A stretch of 64,000 nucleotides of DNA, taken from positions 1 to 64,000 of the forward strand of contig DATAUW010000017.1 in NCBI GenBank assembly GCA_036268055.1. The letters run 5' to 3'. This DNA is from Verrucomicrobiia bacterium (GTDB lineage Bacteria; Verrucomicrobiota; Verrucomicrobiia; Limisphaerales; Pedosphaeraceae). Numbering within the stretch: the stretch's first letter is position 1; each line of letters starts with the position of its first letter. The notes under the pieces were generated by a model. That model was not told the DNA's origin and searched no databases. It saw nothing but the letters and a program-made list of their open reading frames with translations. Positions 1 through 7,902 of this stretch are shown here, one piece after another. The translations under genes and the position numbers were made by a program.

Positions 1-23
1 TCCCCCGCACTCCGGCACGCGCA

Positions 24-161
24 CTAACGCCCCGCCTGCTCCTCGACAATCTCCAGGCTGCAACGCAAACCCTTCTTCGCGCTCCCCGCCAGCAACAACG
101 ACCGGATCGCGTTGATCGTCATCCCTTGGCGGCCGATCACCGCAGCAGCTTCGTCTGCCAT
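24..161 (-). pseudogene. KhpA-like KH-domain RNA-binding protein, C-terminal fragment
   Basis: This frame gives 45 residues ending in a KH signature (AVIGRQGMTINAIRSLL, then SAKKGLRCSLEIVEE). That matches the last half of the small single-KH protein KhpA, which is usually 75-85 residues and binds RNA with KhpB. The GxxG loop reads GRQG. Upstream in the same frame about 22 codons (EGEFLSYDCWIYLHR) stay open with no ATG or GTG, then two stops occur at about 198-203. The N-terminal beta-alpha unit is therefore missing or decayed. It lies divergent from the ABC transporter ATPase. It could still be translated from an unusual start. Confidence 0.5.
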
Positions 162-245
162 GCGGTGCAGGTATATCCAGCAGTCGTAAGATAAAAATTC
201 TCCTTCCCGAAGCCGGTCATATATTTATTATCCATCTTGCGGTGA

Positions 246-947
246 ATGCTCGAAAGTCACGCCATGCCTGAAACGATTTTAAAACTCTCCCACGTCGCGC
301 ATCATTTTGATTCCGGGGCCGGCGCCGTGAACGTGCTCAAGGATGTTTCGCTCGAAGTCGCGCGCGGCGAATCGCTCGCGATCATCGGCCCGTCCGGTTC
401 CGGCAAAAGTACGCTGCTCAATATCATCGGGACGCTTGACCGGCCTTCGAGCGGTGAGGTTTTGCTCGCGGGTCAGGAATTGGCGCGACTGAACGACACT
501 CAACTTGCCGAGGTGCGCAATCGCCAGATCGGTTTTGTTTTTCAGGCGCATCATCTCCTGCCGCAATGCACGGTGCTCGAAAATGTGCTCGTGCCCACGC
601 TGGTGACTGCGGACGCCGCCCGCAAGGAAGCGCCGGCGCGCGCCGAGCGTTTATTGCAACGCGTCGGCCTCGCGGCACGGCTCGATCATCGTCCCGGGCA
701 ACTTTCCGGCGGTGAACGCCAACGCGTCGCGGTCGTGCGCGCGCTTATCAACCAGCCACAACTGCTCCTCGCGGATGAACCCACCGGCGCGCTCGACCGC
801 GCGTCGGCCGATCAACTCGCCCAGCTTCTGCTCGAACTGAATCGCGAGGAAGGCGTCACGCTCATCGTAGTCACCCACGCGCTGGACCTGGCACATCGGC
901 TTGGGCGCGTGCTTGAATTGCAGGACGGCGTTCTAGTGCAAAAATAA
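246..947 (+). CDS. ABC transporter ATP-binding protein, LolD/MacB type
   Basis: The ATPase has every nucleotide-binding motif: Walker A GPSGSGKST (48-56), Q-loop Q100, signature LSGGERQ (153-159), Walker B LLLADE (173-178) and H-loop H211. The length of 233 residues and the insertion ALDRASADQ after Walker B are typical of the LolD/MacB/FtsE family, which drives lipoprotein release or extraction of substrates from the inner membrane by mechanotransmission rather than import. The FtsX-type permease starts 12 nt downstream, so the pair forms one transporter. A second ATG at 264 (MPETILKL) is an equally good start, as neither has a clear ribosome binding site. Substrate unknown. Confidence 0.93.
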   Translation: MLESHAMPETILKLSHVAHHFDSGAGAVNVLKDVSLEVARGESLAIIGPSGSGKSTLLNIIGTLDRPSSGEVLLAGQELARLNDTQLAEVRNRQIGFVFQAHHLLPQCTVLENVLVPTLVTADAARKEAPARAERLLQRVGLAARLDHRPGQLSGGERQRVAVVRALINQPQLLLADEPTGALDRASADQLAQLLLELNREEGVTLIVVTHALDLAHRLGRVLELQDGVLVQK

Positions 948-959
948 TTTCCCACGCGC

Positions 960-3900
960 GTGACGAACTTCAGCCTCATCCTCCGCAGCCTCCGCTTTCA
1001 CGCCCGCGCGCATCTTGGCGTGCTGCTCGGCGCGATTGTCGGCAGCGCGGCGCTGGTGGGTGCGCTCATTGTCGGCGATTCCGTGCGCATCAGTTTGCAT
1101 GACCTTGCGCTCGCCCGGCTGGGGAAGGTGGAATTTGCGATGGCGTCGAATGACCGGTTGTTTCGCGAGCAGCTTGCAGCAGATATTCCTGGAGGAGTTG
1201 GAGTTCTTGAACTGCCGGGCATCGCTTCCACCAGCGACGGTTCCGCGCGCGCGAATCATGTTCAAATTCTCGGTGTAAACGAAAAATTTTGGCCGCTGGC
1301 GAATCAGCCTGCCGGAGTTGGCGTGGTGCCGGCGGATACAGTGGTGTTGAATTCAGAGCTTGCGCAACAGCTTCGTGCGCGCGTCGGCGACGATGTTTTA
1401 TTGCGCGTGCAAAAACCGAGTTTGCTTTCCCGCGACGCGGTTATTTCGCCGCAGAACGATTTATCGGTCGCGTGGCGCGTAAAAATCCACGCCATCATTT
1501 CGGACGAACAGTTGGGCCGCTTCGGATTGCAAGCCAGTCAGGTTGCTCCGTTCAATGCTTTCGTTAATGTTTCCGAACTGGCGGAAAAAATTGGCCAGAC
1601 AAATCGCGCGAATTTATTGCTAGTACAAAATAGTTCCGGTCAGAAACCTGCGGCGGATACCAACGCGGTGAATCAATCACTGGCCAAACAATGGCAACTG
1701 GACGATGCTGAGCTTGAGCTGCGCGAGTTGCCGGACAACGCGGGCGTGGAACTGCGCAGCCGCCGCGTGTTCCTCGATCCGGCTGCGGTCACGGCGGCGC
1801 AGGAAATTTCCTCCAATGCGCAACCCGTTCTCACCTACTTCGTGAACGAACTGCGTTCGCCGCCGTTCGCCACACCTTACTCGATGGTTGCCGCGATGGG
1901 CGCACCGGTTGTTCCCGCGGACATGCGCGACGATGAAATTCTCGTCAATAGCTGGCTCGCCGACGACTTGAGCGCCAAACCGGGCGACCCGCTCACGCTC
2001 ACTTATTACGTGATCGGCAATGGCCGCGCGCTGGAGGAACGCCAGGAGGAATTTCACGTGCGGGGCGTCGTGCCGATGACCGGTGCCGCGGCGGATCGCG
2101 GGCTCATGCCGGATTTTCCGGGCATCGCGGAGGCCGACAGTTCGAGTGATTGGGATGCGGGATTTCCGATTCAACTCAAGCGCATCCGTCCGAAGGACGA
2201 ACAATACTGGAAACAATTTCGCGGCACGCCCAAGGCCTTCATCACGCTCGCCGCCGGGAAAAATATGTGGACAAATCGGTTTGGCAAATACACGGCGATG
2301 CGTTTTCCGCCGTCCGCCGGTTCGGTCGAAACCATCCGCCGCGCGTTGCTGCAAAAGATCAGTCCCGCGAGTTTGGGATTCGTGTTTCAGCCGGTGCGTG
2401 AACAGGCGTTGGTGGCAAGTTCGCAGGCGGTGGATTTCGGCGGGCTCTTTATCGGCTTCAGTTTTTTCCTCATCGCTGCGGCGTTGCTGCTGATGGGATT
2501 GCTCTTTCAATTCGGTCTTGAGCAACGCGCCACGGAAATCGGGACGCTGCTCGCGCTCGGTTTTCGTCCGCGCCAGGTGCGCCGATTATTTCTCGGCGAA
2601 GGCGCGCTGCTGGCGCTCGCGGGCGGCATCATCGGCGCGCTTGGCGGAATTATTTATGCGCGCGCGATGCTGCTGGGGTTGTCCACGATTTGGCGCGGCG
2701 CGGTCGGCACTTCCGCGTTGCAATATCATGCCACCGCGCAAACGCTCATCATCGGCATGGCGTCGGGAACCATCGTCAGCATCATCACGATCTGGCTGAC
2801 GCTGCGAAAACAGGCGCGGCGTCCCGCGCGTGAATTGCTGGCGCAGGGCGCGGAGGAAAATCTTTTGTCCGGCAAACGCAAACGAAGCTGGGGCATCTGG
2901 ATCGGGCCGCTGGCGGTCATCGGCGCGGCAGCGATGATTTTGCCGGACGCGGCTCGTGGAGTGAAAATTACGCCAGACACTTTTTTCAGCGCGGGGAGTT
3001 TGTTGCTCATTGGGGGGCTGGCGTTTTGCGCGGTGTGGCTCGCCGGCCTTGCGCGCCGCCAGGCAAAAAGCGTTTTGTTTTCATTGCGTGATCTTGGTTT
3101 GCGCGCCTGCGGACGCCGCCGCAAACGCAGTCTCGCGACGATCGGCCTGCTCGCGTGCGGGGTTTTCCTGATCGTCGCTATCGGCGCGTTTCGCGTGGAT
3201 GCCCGCGCCGATGCGCAAGACCACGCTTCGGGCACGGGGGGTTTTGAATTCATCGGCGAGAGCGCGTTTCCCGTGACTTACGATCTTAACTCGCATACGG
3301 GACGCGAATTTTACGGTCTGGATGTGCCGCTGATGAAAAACGTGCGCGCGATTTCGTTTCGCGTCCATGACGGCGACGAAGCAAGCTGCCTGAATTTGAA
3401 TCGCGCCGTGCAGCCGCGTTTGCTGGGAGTCAATGCCGCCCGGATGCAAACGCGCGGCGCGTTCACTTTTGCCGAAGTGATGAAGGGCTTGCAGCAAAAT
3501 GCCGCGTGGGGTTTGCTGTATGCTGGCGCGGATAATTCGGCGAAGGCCGCGGATGAAATCCCCGCCATCGGCGATGAAAATTCCATCGTGTGGGCGATGG
3601 GGAAAAAAGTTGGCGACACCGTGGATTATACTGATGAACACGGCCGTCCATTCAAAGTGCGGTTGGTGGGCGCGCTGGCGAATTCTGTGTTGCAGGGAAA
3701 TCTCATCATTGACGAAGCGGACTTCGTAAAAAAATTTCCCGGCGAGAGCGGGTATCGAATGTTTCTGCTCGATGCGCCGTCGAACCAGGCAAAAGAAATC
3801 TCCGCGCTGCTCACCCGCGCCCTGCAAGACCAGGGGCTCGAATTGACACCCGCGGTGCAACGCCTGAACGCCTACAACGCCGTGCAAAATACTTACTTGA

Positions 3901-4271
3901 GCACATTCCAGATTTTAGGCGGGCTCGGTTTGCTGCTCGGCAGTGTGGGATTGGGCGTGGTCGTATTGCGAAACGTGCAGGAGCGGCGCGGTGAATTGGC
4001 GTTGCTGCTGGCGGTCGGTTTTCGGCGGCGCGATTTGTTTCGGCTGGTGATGAGCGAGCACGGCGCGTTGCTGGCGCTCGGATTGATTGTGGGGATGGCT
4101 GCGGCAGTGTTGGGGGTGTTGCCAGCCTTGCTTTCGCCGGGCTCGCAAATACCATACACCTCACTCGCCCTGACGCTCGCCGCCGTGCTGACGAACGGAC
4201 TTTTGTGGACGTGGATTGCGACACGGCTGGCCTTGCGCGGACGGCTGTTGGATGCGTTGCGGAACGAATGA
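960..4271 (+). CDS. Large ABC transporter permease with two FtsX domains
   Basis: A GTG start gives 1,103 residues. One membrane helix lies near residues 14-36, followed by a large periplasmic region to about 490. A first FtsX bundle (about 493-520, 545-575, 590-615) ends in a cytosolic TLRKQARRPARELLAQG stretch. Further helices lie near 650, 680 and 730, followed by a second periplasmic domain and a final FtsX bundle (about 980-1095) ending LRGRLLDALRNE. This duplicated architecture matches large predicted exporters that pair with LolD-like ATPases. The ATPase gene directly upstream makes them an operon. The family acts at the inner membrane on lipoproteins or hydrophobic molecules; the substrate cannot be read from sequence. 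Confidence 0.9.
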   Translation: MTNFSLILRSLRFHARAHLGVLLGAIVGSAALVGALIVGDSVRISLHDLALARLGKVEFAMASNDRLFREQLAADIPGGVGVLELPGIASTSDGSARANHVQILGVNEKFWPLANQPAGVGVVPADTVVLNSELAQQLRARVGDDVLLRVQKPSLLSRDAVISPQNDLSVAWRVKIHAIISDEQLGRFGLQASQVAPFNAFVNVSELAEKIGQTNRANLLLVQNSSGQKPAADTNAVNQSLAKQWQLDDAELELRELPDNAGVELRSRRVFLDPAAVTAAQEISSNAQPVLTYFVNELRSPPFATPYSMVAAMGAPVVPADMRDDEILVNSWLADDLSAKPGDPLTLTYYVIGNGRALEERQEEFHVRGVVPMTGAAADRGLMPDFPGIAEADSSSDWDAGFPIQLKRIRPKDEQYWKQFRGTPKAFITLAAGKNMWTNRFGKYTAMRFPPSAGSVETIRRALLQKISPASLGFVFQPVREQALVASSQAVDFGGLFIGFSFFLIAAALLLMGLLFQFGLEQRATEIGTLLALGFRPRQVRRLFLGEGALLALAGGIIGALGGIIYARAMLLGLSTIWRGAVGTSALQYHATAQTLIIGMASGTIVSIITIWLTLRKQARRPARELLAQGAEENLLSGKRKRSWGIWIGPLAVIGAAAMILPDAARGVKITPDTFFSAGSLLLIGGLAFCAVWLAGLARRQAKSVLFSLRDLGLRACGRRRKRSLATIGLLACGVFLIVAIGAFRVDARADAQDHASGTGGFEFIGESAFPVTYDLNSHTGREFYGLDVPLMKNVRAISFRVHDGDEASCLNLNRAVQPRLLGVNAARMQTRGAFTFAEVMKGLQQNAAWGLLYAGADNSAKAADEIPAIGDENSIVWAMGKKVGDTVDYTDEHGRPFKVRLVGALANSVLQGNLIIDEADFVKKFPGESGYRMFLLDAPSNQAKEISALLTRALQDQGLELTPAVQRLNAYNAVQNTYLSTFQILGGLGLLLGSVGLGVVVLRNVQERRGELALLLAVGFRRRDLFRLVMSEHGALLALGLIVGMAAAVLGVLPALLSPGSQIPYTSLALTLAAVLTNGLLWTWIATRLALRGRLLDALRNE

Positions 4272-4307
4272 TTGGGCGAGAAATTTTTTATATTTTAGGA
4301 AGCGAAC

Positions 4308-4970
4308 ATGAAAATATTAAATCGAAAAATTGCGGCGATGATGATGGCGGCGGCAATGTGCATCGCGAGCGCGCGGGCAGCGGATGACGCGAAGCCGGTT
4401 TATCAAAATAATTTCGAGCAAGCCGAGGTCGGCAAAGTGCCGGATGATTTTCTCGTGCTCGACGGCGCTTTCGCGGTGCAAGTCGCCGATGGAAACAAAT
4501 TTCTCGAACTGCCCGGCGCGCCACTGGATAGCTACGGCACTTTGTTCGGGCCGACGCAAAAGGCGGGCGTGTCCGTTTCCGCGCGCATCAATGGCACGAA
4601 AAAAGGCCGCCGGTTTCCGACGTTTGCGGTGGGCTTAAACGGGCAGGGCGGGTATCGGTTGCAGGTTTCGCCCGCGAAGGACGCGCTGGAAATATTTAAG
4701 GGCGATGAGTCGGTGGCGAACGTGCCGTATCAATGGAAATCCGGCGAGTGGACGATGCTTTCGTTGCAAGTCGTCAAGTCGGGCGAAGTCTGGAAAGTCG
4801 AAGGCAAAGCGTGGGCGCAAGGTTCAACCGAACCCGCGCAACCATTGGTGACCTTCGAAGAAAAAACCGAGCCCACCGCCGGTCGCGCGTCCATCTGGGG
4901 CAGCCCGTTTTCCACAACGCCGATTCAGTTCGACGATTTGCTGATTCGCCACGTGGAGGCGGCGAAATAA
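4308..4970 (+). CDS. Exported beta-sandwich-like protein, function unknown
   Basis: The 220-residue protein begins with a clear signal peptide (MKILNRKIAAMMM...ASARA, cleavage likely after residue 24 before ADDAKP). The mature part alternates short beta strands (FAVQVADGNKFLELPG, SARINGTKKGRRFPTFAVGL, WTMLSLQVV), as in concanavalin-like or DUF1080-type carbohydrate-binding sandwiches. I see no catalytic motif. AGGAAG lies 8 nt before the ATG. It starts 36 nt after the permease, so it may be co-transcribed and act in the periplasm alongside that transporter. The family assignment is an inference from strand pattern only. Confidence 0.75.
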   Translation: MKILNRKIAAMMMAAAMCIASARAADDAKPVYQNNFEQAEVGKVPDDFLVLDGAFAVQVADGNKFLELPGAPLDSYGTLFGPTQKAGVSVSARINGTKKGRRFPTFAVGLNGQGGYRLQVSPAKDALEIFKGDESVANVPYQWKSGEWTMLSLQVVKSGEVWKVEGKAWAQGSTEPAQPLVTFEEKTEPTAGRASIWGSPFSTTPIQFDDLLIRHVEAAK

Positions 4971-4991
4971 TTTAGCGTCTGAAGTTGCAGA

Positions 4992-5732
4992 CTAACTCGC
5001 GGCGGATTTTAATTTTGCCAGCGCGGTCATTGCAGCTTCGCTCTCGGCGGCTTTCTTGGTTTTTCCGCGCCCGCGCGCGAGTTCCGCGCCTTCGTATTGA
5101 ACGATACATTCAAACAAGCGGTCATGGTCAGGACCGCTCACGGAGGCCACTTGATATTCCGGGGCGGCGCCGGAGCGCGATTGCAATAACTCCTGTAACT
5201 CGCCCTTGGGATTTTCAATCATCGGAATCACGGTGAGTTCGCCGAAGGCTTCGTGAAAATGGCGTTCGACAAATCGCTCCGCCGCGCCCAATCCGCCATC
5301 GAGAAAAATTGCGCCGAGCACCGCCTCAAAAGTATCCGCCAAGGCCGAAGGACGCTCGCGTCCGCCCGATGCCTCTTCGCCACGGCTGAGAATCAATTCT
5401 TCACCCAGACGCAAAGCGCGGCCTTTTTCGGCGAGCGAGCGGCGATTCACGAGTTTGGCGCGCGCCTTCGTCAACGGACCTTCGCCGACATCGGGAAATT
5501 TCAGATACAACTCGCGCGTGAGAATGAGTTGCAACACGGCGTCGCCGAGAAACTCAAGGCGCTGGTTGTGCGGGACAGGCGTGCCCTGCTCGTGCGCGAT
5601 CGAAGGATGAGTGAGCGCGAGACGAAGCAGCGCGCCATCGCGAAAGACGTGGCCGAGGCGGGTTTCGAGAGCGTTAGCTGCGGGAGTGGGCACGCGCGGA
5701 ATGAGTTGCAGTGAAGGTGGGCGATTGCGCAA
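4992..5732 (-). CDS. rnc: Ribonuclease III
   Basis: The protein carries the RNase III signature QRLEFLGDAVL (58-68), with E60 and D64, and the second catalytic box LADTFEAVLGAIFLDGG with D133 and E136. A double-stranded RNA-binding domain follows (about 174-242, NPKGELQELLQSR to KKAAESEAAM). It cleaves double-stranded RNA in rRNA maturation and mRNA decay and acts as a dimer. The length of 246 is normal. The first codon here is TTG. A GTG at 5693 (VPTPAANALETRL) would give 233 residues and is a plausible alternative. It follows a zinc-ribbon gene on the same strand by 137 nt. Confidence 0.96.
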   Translation of the reverse strand: MRNRPPSLQLIPRVPTPAANALETRLGHVFRDGALLRLALTHPSIAHEQGTPVPHNQRLEFLGDAVLQLILTRELYLKFPDVGEGPLTKARAKLVNRRSLAEKGRALRLGEELILSRGEEASGGRERPSALADTFEAVLGAIFLDGGLGAAERFVERHFHEAFGELTVIPMIENPKGELQELLQSRSGAAPEYQVASVSGPDHDRLFECIVQYEGAELARGRGKTKKAAESEAAMTALAKLKSAAS

Positions 5733-5869
5733 AGATTTCGGCCGGAGTTTTACCGCGGAGGCGCGGAGGCGCGGAGAACTGAATTAGAGAAACGCTTTTG
5801 CAGAGCAGGGAGGGCGCGGAGAAGAACGGATGGACTTCGATTCTCAGGTGCGCGCGCATGGAAAAAAAT

Positions 5870-6469
5870 TTAGGTTGTGGCCACCTCAGCGGGGACAGCA
5901 GTGGAATCGGTTTCGGTGTTTGTGGAAGCGGATGCTTCAGCGGCGGCTTCGGTTGGTGGCGGATTGAGGCCGTGTTCCAGCAAGTCGGCGACGTCGCGCT
6001 GGACTTGTTCGAGTTGGTTGAGTTGAAGGTCCGGGTCAACAATGGTGAACAGGTCGCCGGTCTTGGGATGTTCGTAGATGAAGATACGGTGGCCGTCGCG
6101 AGTGATTTGTTCCTTCACTTTGAGCAGGCGTTTGCGCTCGAGCATCACGGCGAGGATGTAACCCGCCGGAATGAATTTCGGGTCGTTCAAATCAATGAGC
6201 TTGCGCAACAACGATTCCGCGGTGTCCTTCTGAATCGCTTCGGGTGCGGGCGCGGGCGCTTCGTAGATGCCATGCCAATAGGAGACGAAGCCTTTGCGTT
6301 CGCGCGCGCCTTCGCTGAACTGTTTTTGCCAGCAGGCCACGCACACGTCCGAACGGCGAAAACCGTGCCGTTCGTCAAAAAGCATCGTGTGATAATGCTC
6401 CTTGTCGGTGAAGTTTTTGCCGCAAGCTTCGCAAGTGTGCGCGCGTGATTGAATGTTCCACTCGTTCAT
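5870..6469 (-). CDS. Zinc-ribbon hypothetical protein
   Basis: The N-terminus holds two CxxC pairs (C13/C16 and C43/C46), with histidines between them, making a probable treble-clef or zinc-ribbon module that includes the segment KNFTDKEHYHTMLFDE. The middle is a helical domain that includes PAGYILAVMLERKRLL and the stretch HRIFIYEHPKTGDLFTIVDP. The last 35 residues are Ala/Thr/Glu-rich and low in complexity. No enzyme motif is visible. The pattern suggests a cytosolic nucleic-acid or protein-binding adaptor. It is upstream of rnc on the same strand. The ATG start at 6469 is the only good one. Confidence 0.8.
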   Translation of the reverse strand: MNEWNIQSRAHTCEACGKNFTDKEHYHTMLFDERHGFRRSDVCVACWQKQFSEGARERKGFVSYWHGIYEAPAPAPEAIQKDTAESLLRKLIDLNDPKFIPAGYILAVMLERKRLLKVKEQITRDGHRIFIYEHPKTGDLFTIVDPDLQLNQLEQVQRDVADLLEHGLNPPPTEAAAEASASTNTETDSTAVPAEVATT

Positions 6470-6612
6470 GAAATTTTGCCGTTGTTACCGCATGGATATA
6501 ATATCGCCAAGGCGGCGGGAGATTCAACTTGAATCGGTTCGTGCTGTGAGTCGGGAGCGGAAATCACCTCTCCCCCGCGAGCGGCGGAGCGGGAGAAGAA
6601 TTGAGCGTTTAG

Positions 6613-7893
6613 CTAGCAATACACCAGCAACGATTGGGAAATCGGGTTGATGCGATTGTAATTGATCACTTTGTCAATGTAGGTGGGCGTTAATTTCTGG
6701 CCGTCGGGAATGAGGAGCACGCCGTTCGCGGTGTAAATTCCCTGCGCGAGCACCATCCCCGGTTTCAAATCCACGAGGCGCACTTCGCGTTGTTTTCCCG
6801 GCACGACGCTCTTGGGCAGTGAGCGCAAAAACACGCGCACGGCTTCGGGATCGAAGGCCGAACCGCTCTCACTGCTGATGTGGTCGGCAGCGGCCTGGCC
6901 AACGAGATTGCTCTCGGCATACGCGACGGCCACTGTGAGAACGCGGGCGAGCCAGGGAATGTCTTCGCCTTTCAAATGGTTCGGATAACCGCTGCCATCG
7001 AAACATTCGTGATGCGCGGCAATCGTCGGGCTGACCTGTTCAAGATGATGGGCGAAGTGGGCGAGTTCTGCGCCGAGCACGGGATGATGTTGCACCAGGG
7101 CACGCTCGTCTTCGGTGAGAGTTTCAGGCGTTTCCTCCCAGCGTTTGATGAGCGAGCGCGGCACGCCGACGAGGCCGAGGTCGTGAATCCACGCGGCGAT
7201 TTCCAGCGTCTGCCATTGGTCGGACGGCAATTCCAGTTCGTTCGCCATCGCCTTGCACAATTCAAAAACGCGCCGCGCCTGGTTGCCGAGCGTCGGATAA
7301 AAAGTCTGCATCATCTGAACGCAAAGCTGGACGGATTGGCGCAGATTTTCCTCCTGCGCGGCGGCGTGTTTGGCCAGTTGATGATTCTGCTCGGCGACGG
7401 TTGCCATCTGCGTCTCAAGTTCCTGGTTCAAGAGCTTGAGCTTTTCATTGACCGCCAGCGCTTCGGCGTGCAGGCGCGCGTTGTGGCTGATGAGTTCAAA
7501 GCGCTGCACCGCGTTCTTCACGGTGGCCAGCAATTCTTCGCGCAACCACGGCTTGACGATGAAACGATAAATTTCGCCCTTGTTGATCGCGTCAATCACC
7601 GTGCTCAAACTCAACACGGCGGTGATCAAAATGCGCGTGGCGTTCGGCTGGATCTGTTTCACCTGCGCGAGAAATTCCAGGCCCGTCACCAGCGGCATTT
7701 GCTGGTCGGTGATGACGACGGAAAACGTCCGCTCCTTCAACACGCTCAACGCATGCACGGCGTGGGGCGACGCGACGACGTTATATCCCTCGCGCAACAA
7801 AGTGTCGCGCAACGCCACGAGCACGATTTCCTCATCGTCCACGATCAAAATCGGGTGGCCCGATTCCCTCAAACCTGTTTCTTCCGCTGGCAT
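6613..7893 (-). CDS. Receiver plus HD-GYP-like (RpfG-type) response regulator
   Basis: The N-terminal receiver has acidic D19/D20, phosphoacceptor D63 (VITDQQMP), T91 and K114. A coiled-coil linker spans about 135-185. The C-terminal HD-GYP-like domain keeps HD at 237-238, HHE at 294-296 and SGYP at 301-304. RpfG-type proteins hydrolyse cyclic di-GMP. Here, however, the lysine of HDxGK is leucine (HDLGL), the early metal histidine before RxA is missing (GNQARRVF), and the DxxDA segment reads AVAYAES. Catalysis is therefore doubtful. It ends up next to the PAS kinase (gap about 9 nt), an obvious partner, and both precede the flagellar block. Confidence 0.93.
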   Translation of the reverse strand: MPAEETGLRESGHPILIVDDEEIVLVALRDTLLREGYNVVASPHAVHALSVLKERTFSVVITDQQMPLVTGLEFLAQVKQIQPNATRILITAVLSLSTVIDAINKGEIYRFIVKPWLREELLATVKNAVQRFELISHNARLHAEALAVNEKLKLLNQELETQMATVAEQNHQLAKHAAAQEENLRQSVQLCVQMMQTFYPTLGNQARRVFELCKAMANELELPSDQWQTLEIAAWIHDLGLVGVPRSLIKRWEETPETLTEDERALVQHHPVLGAELAHFAHHLEQVSPTIAAHHECFDGSGYPNHLKGEDIPWLARVLTVAVAYAESNLVGQAAADHISSESGSAFDPEAVRVFLRSLPKSVVPGKQREVRLVDLKPGMVLAQGIYTANGVLLIPDGQKLTPTYIDKVINYNRINPISQSLLVYC

Positions 7894-7902
7894 GGTTTTA
7901 TT

